Assembly: GCA_016793585.1 (NCBI GenBank)
Contig: JAEUJR010000865.1
Span: 1 to 35,437, forward strand
Direction of reading: 5' to 3'
From: Archangium sp.
GTDB lineage: Bacteria > Myxococcota > Myxococcia > Myxococcales > Myxococcaceae
DNA length: 35,437 bases
The number at the start of each line of letters is the position of its first letter. The first letter of the stretch is position 1. Shown piece after piece: positions 15,071 to 23,606 of this stretch. The notes under the pieces are model-generated. The model had not been told where the DNA came from and made no database searches. It saw only the letters and a list, made by a program, of their open reading frames with translations. The position numbers and the translations under genes are program-made.

Positions 15071-15865
15071 TCAGGGCCGCGCGCTGACCACCTGTGCTTC
15101 TGCCGTGATGAGCGGGCGCATGCGGCGAGAGAGCACGAGCGTTCCAGCGCCACGCACCGACGGCTGTTCGGTGGTCGCGCCTGGCGTCTCCACCGTCACG
15201 GGGCCTTCCAGCGTGAAGCCGAGAATGAACGTGTCGGCGCGCTGCACCTCGAGCGTGCCCGTGAGCGCGTAGTCCATCTGCACGGGGCCCGAGGTCGTGG
15301 TGGCGTCGAGCGTGGTGGTGAAGACGGCGACCGACTCGGTGGCGCCGGTGAGCTGCACGGTGGCGTTGCGCACCTCGACGTTCTGGCCGAGCGACTGGCG
15401 CGCGAGTGAGGCGAAGGTGTGCTCGAGGCGCGCGACGCGGCGGTTGAGAAAGGTGGGCACGCGCATCAACTCGACCTGCAACGCGTCGGGCCCCGCGAGC
15501 GGCTGCGTGAGGCTGCGCGCGAAGACAGCCGTCTCGGAGGGAACGGGCCGATCGTCGTCGGTGGTGATGACGCTCGAGCTCGTCACCTTCACGCCGCGGC
15601 CCTCGAGGTTCGAGTTCTTCCACTCGAGGATTTGGAGCGTGGCGCCGTCGTCGGCCCGCTCGACCCGCACGCGGGAGCGGTCGGCTTCGCTCTGGTGCTG
15701 GGCTTCGACGTCGTCACCGACGCCGATGGTGAGCGCGAGGTCGAGCGCGTGAATCGAGGTCGTCTCGAGCTGCGTGAGCGGGGTGGGGGCTCCGAAGGTG
15801 ATGGCCGAGGGGCGCTCGGCGCACCCGACGAGGACGCTGATCAGCACCGCCACGAAGACGCGCAT
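15071..15865 (-). CDS. Lipoprotein of unknown function
   Basis: A 264-residue predicted lipoprotein with signal MRVFVAVLISVLVGC (Cys15). The mature part is mostly beta-strand with little Cys and many Thr, Val and Ser; segments such as LDLALTIGVGDDVE and MDYALTGTLEVQRADTFI suggest a beta-barrel-like or lipid-carrier-type sandwich, but no family is recognised. The start is ATG 15865. It lies 110 bases upstream of the thrombospondin-repeat gene on the same strand and could be transcribed with it, although that gene has its own leader. It is divergent from the DUF7151-repeat lipoprotein; the 148-base gap (15866-16013) shows no obvious motif. Confidence 0.78.
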   Translation of the reverse strand: MRVFVAVLISVLVGCAERPSAITFGAPTPLTQLETTSIHALDLALTIGVGDDVEAQHQSEADRSRVRVERADDGATLQILEWKNSNLEGRGVKVTSSSVITTDDDRPVPSETAVFARSLTQPLAGPDALQVELMRVPTFLNRRVARLEHTFASLARQSLGQNVEVRNATVQLTGATESVAVFTTTLDATTTSGPVQMDYALTGTLEVQRADTFILGFTLEGPVTVETPGATTEQPSVRGAGTLVLSRRMRPLITAEAQVVSARP

Positions 15866-16013
15866 GCCCGAGACATCGCACGGAGAAACGCGCCGCTCCC
15901 GAAAACGGCCGAAGCGCTACAGGAGGGCACAGCGCGGCACATGTCCAAGTCTGGCCAGGGGATGCCCGACGTCGAACACCAGCCTCTCGTCGCGCGCGTG
16001 CTGGAACCTCGAC

Positions 16014-17747
16014 ATGGCCCCCGCGCTGAAACGCCTCGTCCTCATGGTTCCGACGGTCCTCTTCGCCTGTGTCGCCGACCCGCCCTTGCCAGTGGACGGC
16101 GAGAGCGCGGTCGTCACGCCCGAACCCGCGGGCGCGAACTGCGCGAGCGGAGGCGTCAAGGTGCAGGTCGGCACGAAGAGCCCGAGCTACGTGTGCAACG
16201 GCGGCACGGTGGCGAACACGGACGCGGGCGTGAGCGCGGGTGTGGCGGTGACGATGGAGCCTGCAGGCACGAACTGTCTGCGTGGCGGGGTTCGGCTGCA
16301 GGCTGGGGCCGAGGCGCCCCTCTTCGTGTGCAACGGCGCCGACGGCGCGGGCGGCGCGACGGTGACTCCAGAGCCCGCGGGCACGAACTGCGCGACCGGG
16401 GGCGTGCGCGTGCAGGCTGGCAGCGGAGCGCCCACCTACGTCTGCAACGGCGCTGCGGGCGACGCAGGCCCGGCGGGCGAGAGCGTGTCGGTGACGACGG
16501 AGGCGGCGGGCACCAACTGCGCGGCGGGCGGCGTGCGCGTGCAGGTCGGCGCGGGCATGCCGACGTTCGTGTGCTCCGGCGCAGCGGGGGCATCACCGAC
16601 CGTGACGGCAGAGCCTCCCGGTGTGAACTGCGCCGCGGGCGGCCTGCGCGTCACGGTGGGCACGGGCATGCCGCGCTTCGTCTGCAACGGCGTCGGCGGC
16701 GACGCAGGCCTTCCAGGCGCGCGAAGCCTGGTCACGCTCACCACCGAGTTCGCCGGGCGCAACTGCGAGGTCGGCGGCGTGCGGCTGGACACCGGCGTCG
16801 ACCTCAACGGCAACGGCAGCCTCGAAGCAGGTGAGGTCACCCAGACGCGCTACGTCTGCGACGGCATCGGGCTGGGCACCGGCTTCGTGCTCACCGGCAT
16901 CATCGACCCCGCGACCGTCTTCAACACCGTCGAGCGCAGCTACCGCTACAACAACTGCACCAACAGCATCTGGAACCGGCACGCAGACATCATCGTGAGC
17001 GGCCAGAGCTGCGACGCCTCGAACAACACGCGAAACGGGTATTGGGCACATGCTCCGGCAGCGGCCTACCCGGCGACCCCCAACAACGACCTCACCCGGC
17101 CCTACAGCCGGCTCGTGCAGGTCCCCGCGACCGACACGGTGGTGTTCACGGTTGGCGCGAACGACCCCTCGAGCCGCGGCGCCGGTGACTCGTCCGTGCC
17201 GAACATTCGCGTCGGCACCATCAGCCGCACGACGGGGTTGATCAGCAACGTGCAGACCGCAGTCTTCAGCGACGGCTACTCGGGTAGCTGCCCGCTGCTC
17301 TCGTCTTCTCGCACGCAGCTGCTCTGCTTCGACGGCGCAACGACGATTCGTTTCTACCGTACGACGCCCTCGAGCCCGACGCTGACCGCGACAGGAGCCG
17401 TGACGCTCGGAGCGGGGCTGCCGAACACCGCGCGCTGTCCCATCAACGCGGGCCAGTGGTGCATGGGCGGCACGTTCGCGTACGACGGCGCGTACTTCTA
17501 TTTCGCCGAGTTCCAGGGCGGGAACGCGAACCGCACGTACCTGGTGTTCACGGCGAACGGCACGCCGGCGGGCGTTCAGACCGCGGCGGGCGTCGGCAAC
17601 ATCAACGGCACCTACTTCGACTGGTCGGTGGGGCGGTACTCGACGCACGACGTGTTCGGTGCACGGGTCGGAGGCACCGAGTTCGGAGGCAGCTCGGGCG
17701 CGGCGCACGCGTTCAGCCCGGTCTCGACGAACCACACCCTCTACTGA
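16014..17747 (+). CDS. Lipoprotein with six DUF7151-type repeats
   Basis: A 577-residue predicted lipoprotein (Cys19 in VLFAC). Residues about 32-285 hold six repeats of the form E-x-x-G-x-N-C-x-x-GG-(V/L)-(14 or more residues)-(Y/F)-V-C-(N/D/S)-G, typical of DUF7151 proteins. Only the last repeat keeps the acidic insert DLNGNGSLEAGEV; the first five are shortened there. Short Gly-x-y collagen-like linkers (GDAGPAGES, GDAGLPGAR) join some repeats. The C-terminal half (about 290-577) is a beta-rich domain with paired Cys, perhaps a propeller, unrecognised. It is probably a cell-surface protein. The start ATG 16014 has a weak ribosome binding site. The kinase gene follows after eight bases, its GAGG overlapping this stop. 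Confidence 0.82.
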   Translation: MAPALKRLVLMVPTVLFACVADPPLPVDGESAVVTPEPAGANCASGGVKVQVGTKSPSYVCNGGTVANTDAGVSAGVAVTMEPAGTNCLRGGVRLQAGAEAPLFVCNGADGAGGATVTPEPAGTNCATGGVRVQAGSGAPTYVCNGAAGDAGPAGESVSVTTEAAGTNCAAGGVRVQVGAGMPTFVCSGAAGASPTVTAEPPGVNCAAGGLRVTVGTGMPRFVCNGVGGDAGLPGARSLVTLTTEFAGRNCEVGGVRLDTGVDLNGNGSLEAGEVTQTRYVCDGIGLGTGFVLTGIIDPATVFNTVERSYRYNNCTNSIWNRHADIIVSGQSCDASNNTRNGYWAHAPAAAYPATPNNDLTRPYSRLVQVPATDTVVFTVGANDPSSRGAGDSSVPNIRVGTISRTTGLISNVQTAVFSDGYSGSCPLLSSSRTQLLCFDGATTIRFYRTTPSSPTLTATGAVTLGAGLPNTARCPINAGQWCMGGTFAYDGAYFYFAEFQGGNANRTYLVFTANGTPAGVQTAAGVGNINGTYFDWSVGRYSTHDVFGARVGGTEFGGSSGAAHAFSPVSTNHTLY

Positions 17748-17755
17748 GGCACGCG

Positions 17756-19360
17756 ATGAGTGGAGATGATCCGCACGACGACGCGAAGGGCGCGATGCCG
17801 ACGAGCATTCGCGACCCGGTCATCGGCACCGAAGTGTCGGGCTATCGCGTGACGGCTCGGCTCGGCTCGGGCGGCATGGGCGTGGTGTACGAGGGCGAGC
17901 AGCCCCTCATCGGCAAGCGCGTGGCCATCAAGGTGCTGCGGCATGAGATCGCCGAAGACCCCGAGCTCGTGCTGCGGCTCGTGGCCGAGGCTCGCGCGGT
18001 GAATCAGGTGGGCCATCGCGGCATCATCGACGTGTTCGGCGTCGGCAAACTGCCCGACGGCCGGCAGTGCATCGTGATGGAGCTGCTCGACGGAGAGCCG
18101 CTCGAGTCGGTGATGCGCGCCTTCCAGGTGCAGCAGCGGGTGATGCCGTTGCTCGACACGTTGTTCATCCTCGAAGAGGTCTTCTCGGCGCTGGCAGCGG
18201 CGCACACGGCGGGCGTGATTCACCGCGACCTGAAGCCCTCGAACATCTTCTTGTGCAAGCAACGCGACGGCACCCGCTTCGTGAAGCTGCTCGACTTCGG
18301 CATCGCGAAGCTCGGAGTGCTCGGCTCCACGCCGTCGACACGCGCGAGCATGATGGTGGGGACGCCCGGCTACATGGCGCCCGAGCAGGCGAGCGGTGGA
18401 GCGGTGACGCCAGCGATGGACCTCTACGCCGCTGGCGTCGTGACCTTCGAGCTGCTCGCCGGCAGGCTCCCGTTCGAATCGGACAACGTGATGGAGATGC
18501 TGATGAAGCACTCCTCTCACCCGCCGCCGTCGCTCGCGACCTTCAACCCGACGTTGCCGGCCGACCTCGATGCGCTCGTCCAGCAGTTGCTTGCGAAGCA
18601 GCCTGATCAGCGACCACGCAGCGCCGAGGAGGTTCGACTGCAGCTGGTGCGTTTGCGCGCAGAGTTGATGGTGAACGCGCGGCAGTCGACCTTGGTGGTC
18701 GAGTCGCCGGCGGCGTCGACGCTGCAGATGCACTCGCCGGTACCCGCGCCGCGACCATCTGCGCCAGTGCCTCCACCTCCCGTGCCTCGTGATCCCATGG
18801 CGGCCGAGCTCGACGCAGAGGTGGCGCTGCCATCGGGAGTGACCTCGCGGAAGGTGATTCTCGGAGGCCTGGCCCTCGGCCTGCTTGCAGCGGCGGTGGT
18901 GGTGATGATGCCTCGAGGTCCTGCCGACGACAGGACACGCACCATCACGCCGGTCGAGCCGCCGGAGGTCGAGTCCGCGCCACCCGCTCCACCTGCGACC
19001 CCATTCATCGCCACCCGACCGGACGCACCGCCGCCGCCAGTCACAGCGCCACCAGTCGCAACGCCAGCACCCGCTGTCGGAGCAGCGTCGACGCCTCGTG
19101 CACCTCCCAGGACGACGCGGGCGCAGGCCGGAATCAGCCAGGCCAGGCCGCCCGAGGCGAAGTCGCCCACCACCGCGCTGGAACCCCAGCTGCGTCGCAT
19201 CGAAGCGAACCTCGCGCAGGCCGAGGCTCGTGGCGAAGACATCAGCTCGCTGCGGCGCGAGGTCGCGCTCGTGCGCAAGAAGCTCTCGACTGCCTCGACC
19301 TCGGACCTCGAGCGCCTCTCGTTCCGGCTCAACGACCTCGAGGCCGAGTCAGCACCATGA
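17756..19360 (+). CDS. Membrane Ser/Thr protein kinase
   Basis: A 534-residue Hanks-type kinase. The cytoplasmic kinase domain (about 28-300) has the Gly loop LGSGGMGVVYEG, ATP-binding Lys59, the alpha-C Glu at about 78, HRDLKPSN (catalytic Asp158), DFG (180-182), a Thr-containing activation segment (VGTPGYMAPE) and the AGVVTFELLAG helix; it looks fully active. A Pro-rich stretch (about 325-345) and a single membrane helix (about 368-384) follow. Outside the membrane lies a long Pro/Ala-rich linker and a short coiled coil (about 480-534) instead of a PASTA or other sensor domain. The start ATG 17756 is eight bases after the DUF7151 lipoprotein stop, so the lipoprotein may be its sensor partner or cargo. 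Confidence 0.93.
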   Translation: MSGDDPHDDAKGAMPTSIRDPVIGTEVSGYRVTARLGSGGMGVVYEGEQPLIGKRVAIKVLRHEIAEDPELVLRLVAEARAVNQVGHRGIIDVFGVGKLPDGRQCIVMELLDGEPLESVMRAFQVQQRVMPLLDTLFILEEVFSALAAAHTAGVIHRDLKPSNIFLCKQRDGTRFVKLLDFGIAKLGVLGSTPSTRASMMVGTPGYMAPEQASGGAVTPAMDLYAAGVVTFELLAGRLPFESDNVMEMLMKHSSHPPPSLATFNPTLPADLDALVQQLLAKQPDQRPRSAEEVRLQLVRLRAELMVNARQSTLVVESPAASTLQMHSPVPAPRPSAPVPPPPVPRDPMAAELDAEVALPSGVTSRKVILGGLALGLLAAAVVVMMPRGPADDRTRTITPVEPPEVESAPPAPPATPFIATRPDAPPPPVTAPPVATPAPAVGAASTPRAPPRTTRAQAGISQARPPEAKSPTTALEPQLRRIEANLAQAEARGEDISSLRREVALVRKKLSTASTSDLERLSFRLNDLEAESAP

Positions 19361-19423
19361 GAACCCTCACGAGCCACGCGACAGCAGCTCCATCCGACGC
19401 AGTCGTCATCTGAAGAGGCCCCC

Positions 19424-20287
19424 ATGTTCATGCTCGGAATCGCGCTGCTCTCGTCGACCCTCGCCGCAGGGCCCTCACCACTCGTCGCGTTGAGCCGTCG
19501 CGGAGGCGTCTCCGCTCCGAAGGCGATGTCGCTCGCGCAGCAGGTCTCCGACACGCTGGTCGGCGTTCCACTCACCAGGCCGCTCGAGGACTTCACGTCG
19601 TGCAGGTCGAAGAAGGTGTGTCTGCTGACCAGCGCGCGCAAGGCCGGGGCGACGGTGCTCATCAGCATCGAGGTGAGCTCGGTGCTCGACGACGGCTCAC
19701 TCCGCGTCGAGGCGTGGTCCATCGACGACGACGGCGCGCGCATCGGTGAGGTGCTGGTCGAGGGTGCGCTCGCGACGCTGGTCGCGAAGGCGGCACCGTC
19801 ACTGTCGGGAACGTTCTCGGCTGCGGTGCGCACGACGCTGGGCCTCACGCCCCCTCCCGCTCCCGGCGTCGAGCCGCAGGTCACCGCCCCGCCTGTCGTG
19901 AAGGTCCCTCAGCCGGCACCGAGGCCAGTGCTCGTGACGACGCCCACCCCCGCTCAGCCCTTCTTCACGACCGGCCGGCTCGTCGGAGGGAGTGTGGCTG
20001 CAGCGGGCACGGCGGCGCTGCTGGTTGCCTCAGTTCTCGGCGGTCTCGCGCTCGACGCGTCCTCGAAGTCGCAGGCGCGGTGTGCTCCCGCGACCCCGTG
20101 CAGCGACCTCTCGGCGTTCACCGAGTACCTGCGCGCCGCACGTTCCCAGAACGCAGCCGTCGCATTGACCGTCTCGGGCGTCGCTGCCCTGGCGCTCGGC
20201 GCCATCGTCTTTGTCGTCAACCCCGGTGCAGGGCCGGTCACGGTGAGTCCAGCGTCGGGTGGCGCCGCAGCGAGCTTTGCGTGGTGA
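19424..20287 (+). CDS. Exported protein with two C-terminal membrane helices
   Basis: A 287-residue protein. A short signal (MFMLGIALLSSTLAAG) leads to an alpha/beta domain (about 25-145) with one Cys pair (SCRSKKVC). A Pro-rich linker (about 146-185) is followed by two hydrophobic helices (about 192-215 and 245-265) that flank a loop with two Cys and Ala/Arg-rich helix (LRAARSQNAAVAL). The helix-loop-helix end is a recurring design in envelope proteins encoded beside Ser/Thr kinases in myxobacteria. No catalytic motif is seen. The start is ATG 19424 with GAAGAGG upstream; ATG 19430 is possible. It lies 63 bases after the kinase and is probably in the same operon. Confidence 0.75.
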   Translation: MFMLGIALLSSTLAAGPSPLVALSRRGGVSAPKAMSLAQQVSDTLVGVPLTRPLEDFTSCRSKKVCLLTSARKAGATVLISIEVSSVLDDGSLRVEAWSIDDDGARIGEVLVEGALATLVAKAAPSLSGTFSAAVRTTLGLTPPPAPGVEPQVTAPPVVKVPQPAPRPVLVTTPTPAQPFFTTGRLVGGSVAAAGTAALLVASVLGGLALDASSKSQARCAPATPCSDLSAFTEYLRAARSQNAAVALTVSGVAALALGAIVFVVNPGAGPVTVSPASGGAAASFAW

Positions 20288-20431
20288 CTCGCGGCACAGG
20301 AGCGACGCCTCCTCCCGTAACGACGGTCGTGGTGATGCATCGTCGAGCCTCTGCGCGACGCGGCGGACTGGAGCCACCCCGCGCAGCGTCGAAAGTGCTG
20401 CGAGTCAGAAGCCTCGATGACACACAGGGCG

Positions 20432-21334
20432 ATGGATCTGGATGAGCTGAAGTCGTTCGTCGCGGTCGTCGAGACGGGCTCGTTGCTCGCCGCCTCGCGG
20501 TCTCTTCGTTTCGCCCGGGCCACCCTGCGCCGCCGCATCGACGAGCTGGAAGCGCGCATGGGCGTGCCGCTGCTGACGCGCACCGAGTCAGGCCTGGTAC
20601 CGACGACCGCCGGGCTCGTGCTGGCGAAGAAGGCGAAGGGCATTCTGCGTGACGTGGGCGCGCTGGTCGGCGCCGTGCGTGAGGCCCCCAGAGAAGACAC
20701 CGAGCCGACGGGCATGTTGCGGCTCGTCGCGCAGGTCGGGCTCCCTCCCGAGACGTTCGCCTTCTCTCTGAGCGGGTTGAGTCAGCGGTTTCCCCGGCTC
20801 TCGCTCACCATTCGGTTCGCCGAGGACCCGCTCTCGCAGCTCGCCGACATGGACGGAGCCGTCTACTTCGGAGACCCGCCCGAGGGGGCATGGCAGTCGC
20901 TCGAGCTCTTCTCGGCGCGCGTCGGGCTGTTCGCGACGCCGGAGTACCTCGCCCGTCATGGCACGCCGCAGTCACTCGACGACCTCGCGAAGCACCGCGT
21001 GGGGCTCTGGCAGCAGCAGTCGACGGAGCCGGGGCTGCCGCTCAAGAACGGAGACGTCGAGCCCTTCGAGCCCTTCTTCGTCTCGACCGACTCCCGGTTG
21101 CTGCACGAGGTCGCGCGCCGCCACGAAGCCATCGCGCTCGTGCCCTTCAGCGACCTCATCGAAGACCTGCTGGGGCTGACGCCGCTGGTGCCGGTGCTGG
21201 AGACGCAGGTGGGCGCTCCGCTGACGCTGCGGCTCGCCGTACCGTCTGCTTTGTCCGAGGTGCCGCGAATTCGAACGGTGTTCGACGAGGTGAAGCGGGT
21301 GCTCGAGAGCGGAGGGGTGCTCAGCGGCGGGTGA
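20432..21334 (+). CDS. LysR-family transcriptional regulator
   Basis: A protein of 300 residues. The N-terminal winged helix-turn-helix (DLDELKSFVAVVETGSLLAASRSL through VPLLTRTESGLVPTTAG, residues 2-66) is typical of LysR regulators. The effector-binding domain follows from about residue 90, with a TPEYLARHGTPQSLDDLAKHRVG block that recalls the CrgA/AaeR-type group. The target is unknown: the neighbours on either side are not enzymes, and no divergently transcribed gene shares its promoter. The start chosen is ATG 20432, matching where LysR similarity begins; ATG 20417 would add five residues. The 3' end overlaps the convergent unknown gene by 14 bases. The 129-base region upstream (20303-20431 approximately) shows no clear LysR box. 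Confidence 0.9.
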   Translation: MDLDELKSFVAVVETGSLLAASRSLRFARATLRRRIDELEARMGVPLLTRTESGLVPTTAGLVLAKKAKGILRDVGALVGAVREAPREDTEPTGMLRLVAQVGLPPETFAFSLSGLSQRFPRLSLTIRFAEDPLSQLADMDGAVYFGDPPEGAWQSLELFSARVGLFATPEYLARHGTPQSLDDLAKHRVGLWQQQSTEPGLPLKNGDVEPFEPFFVSTDSRLLHEVARRHEAIALVPFSDLIEDLLGLTPLVPVLETQVGAPLTLRLAVPSALSEVPRIRTVFDEVKRVLESGGVLSGG

Positions 21335-21818
21335 TGACGAGCACCGCGGCGTCGGCCGTCTTGCCTGGCTTCACCTCGGCGCGAAACGCCGACAGCTGCG
21401 AGTTGATCTGCTTCGCGAAGTTCTCGGCGATGACCTTGCCCGTCTCACCGCCGCGGGGGCTGGTCACCATCGAGCGCTTGTTCGACTCGGTGTAGTTCGT
21501 GTTGCCGAACGCGTCTTTCGTCGGCGCTTCCTTCACCGCGACGCCGAGCGAGACCGGGTGGTACTCGACGTACGACGGGAGCGCGCCACCGTACACGTCG
21601 TGGCTGCTCGGCCCCTTCGCCTTGCCGCTGAAGGTGACTTCGGTCTGCGCTCCGACCTGCTTCGTCGAGGTCTTGATGCCCGAGTTGGTGCTCTTCACCT
21701 CGACCGGAATCGGCGTGTTCTTCGCCACCCGTGAACGCCCCAGGTCCGCTGCCGTCACGCTGCTCGACCACGCGTTGAAGTACGACATCGGGTTGAACGG
21801 GTTGAAGACGAGCGGCAT
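21321..21818 (-). CDS. Unknown 165-residue protein with shared leader
   Basis: A 165-residue protein with no signal peptide or membrane helix and no Cys. The N-terminus is rich in Asn, Pro and Phe (FNPFNPMSYFNAW), the middle is polar with alternating beta residues, and residues about 125-165 form a mixed helix and strand ending AAVLVITRR. No family is recognised. The start is ATG 21818, placed by a GGAG ribosome binding site within a leader nearly identical to that of the thrombospondin-repeat gene; an in-frame ATG at 21857 would make that leader coding, which is less likely. The stop overlaps the end of the LysR gene by 14 bases. It is divergent from the beta-helix MYXO-CTERM gene. Confidence 0.72.
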   Translation of the reverse strand: MPLVFNPFNPMSYFNAWSSSVTAADLGRSRVAKNTPIPVEVKSTNSGIKTSTKQVGAQTEVTFSGKAKGPSSHDVYGGALPSYVEYHPVSLGVAVKEAPTKDAFGNTNYTESNKRSMVTSPRGGETGKVIAENFAKQINSQLSAFRAEVKPGKTADAAVLVITRR

Positions 21819-22018
21819 GGTGAACTCCGGCAAGATGGGTTTCTGTGCTGCAGACACCTACATTCTCTGACCTGCCAAAAAGAAGTTTCGTCCGATTTGT
21901 TTCTGAGAAAGACGTCAAATATTCCAATTGGTTGAAGGTGACGGTGCGACTCGCTCAACCATGCCCGATTCCACAGGCCGTGGTGACAGAGCGCGTTCTG
22001 ATTCGGCACGATGGGCAG
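21819..22018. promoter_or_regulatory. AT-rich divergent promoter region with shared leader
   Basis: This 200-base region is clearly richer in A and T than its surroundings (for example AAATATTCCAATTGG near 21917-21931). The minus-strand leader (21843-21819) reads AAACCCATCTTGCCGGAG then TTCACC before ATG 21818, shared with the gene starting at 14960. A TTGACG-like -35 candidate on the minus strand lies at 21913-21918, but a matching -10 is not convincing. The promoter for the plus-strand gene cannot be placed. Confidence 0.5.
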
Positions 22019-23467
22019 ATGCGGGCGGTGCTGATCGCCACGAGCTTGTGCGCGCAGGTCGCGTTCGCGGCCACGATTCGGGTGGGGCCCGACGCGGGCT
22101 ATCAACCCATCGAAGCGGCGCAGGCTGGCGACGAGGTGCTGCTGGCGCCCGGCACGTACCGGTTCAGGCTCGCGCTGACCAACAGCGGAACCGCGGCGAG
22201 CCCCATCGTGATTCGTGCGGAGGACCCATCGCGACCGCCGGTGTTCGACTACTCCGACGCCGACCTGATCAGCTTTCCTGGCAGCAACGCGGGCTTTCAC
22301 CCCGACCGCGGCGCGTGGGACGTGCGCGGGAGCGACCTCGAGTTCAGGTCCATCACCATTCGTGGCGCGAACACCGTGGGCCCAGTCGGAGCGGCGGCGA
22401 TTCGATTCAGCAGCGGCGAGCGCCATCACGTCGTCGACGTTCGCGTCGAAGACTGTGAAGGCGGCCTCGAGAACGTCGCCGGCTCGTTGCTCGTCGAGCG
22501 CAGTCGCTTTCACCGAAACGTGGTGCACCTCAACGTGTTCGGCGGCGGCCCGGTGACGGTGCGGGGCAACCTGATGACCGACGCGCGCGACTGGAACTTC
22601 TACCTCGCCGGCAATGACGCGCTCTTCGAAGCGAACTGGCTGTCGAACAGCGGAGGCTTCGCGGGGTTGATGGGCGAGTGCTCGTTCACGTGCGGCGGCA
22701 CCGGCGCGCAACCCATCGCGCGCTCCATCGTCTTTCGCGGCAACGTCATCGTGCAGAACACGATGCAGCAGCCCAACGACTCCTTCTTCGTCGGCGTGTT
22801 GGGAACGGGTGGGCCTTCGTCCGACGGCACCGGCTTCACGCAACCCAACGTCGTGACGTTCAGCCACAACACCTTCGTCGGCAGGCTCGCGACGCCGACG
22901 GCGGCGCTGGTGCTCAACAGCGACGGAGCGCACCGCACGCGCGTGCGCGCCCACGGCAACGCGTTCACGGGCTTCTCGTCGGTGGTGAGCGAACTCTCGG
23001 CGACGCCCGCGACGGTCGAGAGCGGCTTCAACTGGGTCGTCGACGGCACCGACACGGCCGGCGTCAGCGCTTCGGTCACCGGCCCTGCGAGCGCGCTCAC
23101 GTCGACGTACCGGCCGGTGCTGGGAAGCTCGTTGTTCGGCGCGGCGCAAACGCCTGCGATGCTCGCGCCCGCTTTCGAGTTTGGTGGTGACGGCTCTGGC
23201 CCTCCCGGTGTGGTGCCGCGCACGGCCGCCACCACTGCCGGTGCGTTCGAGACGGGCAGCGCCATGGGGCCCGGCGACGGCGGCGTGACGACCGAAGACG
23301 CGGGCGTGCGCGACGGCGATGGCGGCGTCAGCCCCGAGGGTCGACCGGCGCGGCGGCTGCTGCAGGTTGGCTGCGGCGCGGGCCCCGGCGACGTGGGCAC
23401 GCTCGCGGCGCTGCTGCTGCTTCGACGAAGACGCGCCAAGAATCGCGAACACGCACCGCAGGCTTGA
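22019..23467 (+). CDS. Secreted parallel beta-helix protein with MYXO-CTERM tail
   Basis: A 482-residue secreted protein. The signal peptide ends near VAFA-AT (about residue 18). The mature domain opens with GPDAGYQPIEAAQAGDEVLL and APGTYRF, the usual entry to right-handed beta-helix proteins of the pectate-lyase/NosD type, and continues with short repeated rungs (EDCEGGLENVAGSLLVE, FSHNTFVGRLATPTAALVLN) to about residue 400. No lyase catalytic residues are evident, so a binding or adhesive role is as likely as polysaccharide cleavage. After an Asp/Gly-rich linker the tail has Gly451-Cys452, a hydrophobic run LAALLLL and RRRR, a good MYXO-CTERM signal, followed by ten extra polar residues. 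The start is ATG 22019. Confidence 0.85.
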   Translation: MRAVLIATSLCAQVAFAATIRVGPDAGYQPIEAAQAGDEVLLAPGTYRFRLALTNSGTAASPIVIRAEDPSRPPVFDYSDADLISFPGSNAGFHPDRGAWDVRGSDLEFRSITIRGANTVGPVGAAAIRFSSGERHHVVDVRVEDCEGGLENVAGSLLVERSRFHRNVVHLNVFGGGPVTVRGNLMTDARDWNFYLAGNDALFEANWLSNSGGFAGLMGECSFTCGGTGAQPIARSIVFRGNVIVQNTMQQPNDSFFVGVLGTGGPSSDGTGFTQPNVVTFSHNTFVGRLATPTAALVLNSDGAHRTRVRAHGNAFTGFSSVVSELSATPATVESGFNWVVDGTDTAGVSASVTGPASALTSTYRPVLGSSLFGAAQTPAMLAPAFEFGGDGSGPPGVVPRTAATTAGAFETGSAMGPGDGGVTTEDAGVRDGDGGVSPEGRPARRLLQVGCGAGPGDVGTLAALLLLRRRRAKNREHAPQA

Positions 23468-23606
23468 GCGCGGCCGTCGTCGCGTCGTCGGTGTCGCGAG
23501 GCGAGCGTCTCGCGTGCGACCCGGGCCGAGTGGCGCCATCGCGGGAATTGCGAGCGCGCGCCGGTGACCTGGGTGAAGGTGCGGCCTCCTCGGGGAGGGC
23601 TGCTCC

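Noticed and set aside
14961..15623. Upstream extension of the thrombospondin-repeat gene to give 676 codons
   Set aside because: The extension would place the signal peptide in the middle of the protein and overlap the lipoprotein gene at 15071-15865. ATG 14960 has its own ribosome binding site.
15419..16834. A 471-codon open frame on the plus strand
   Set aside because: It overlaps the minus-strand lipoprotein and the out-of-phase DUF7151-repeat lipoprotein; the product is Arg/Gly/His-rich without motifs.
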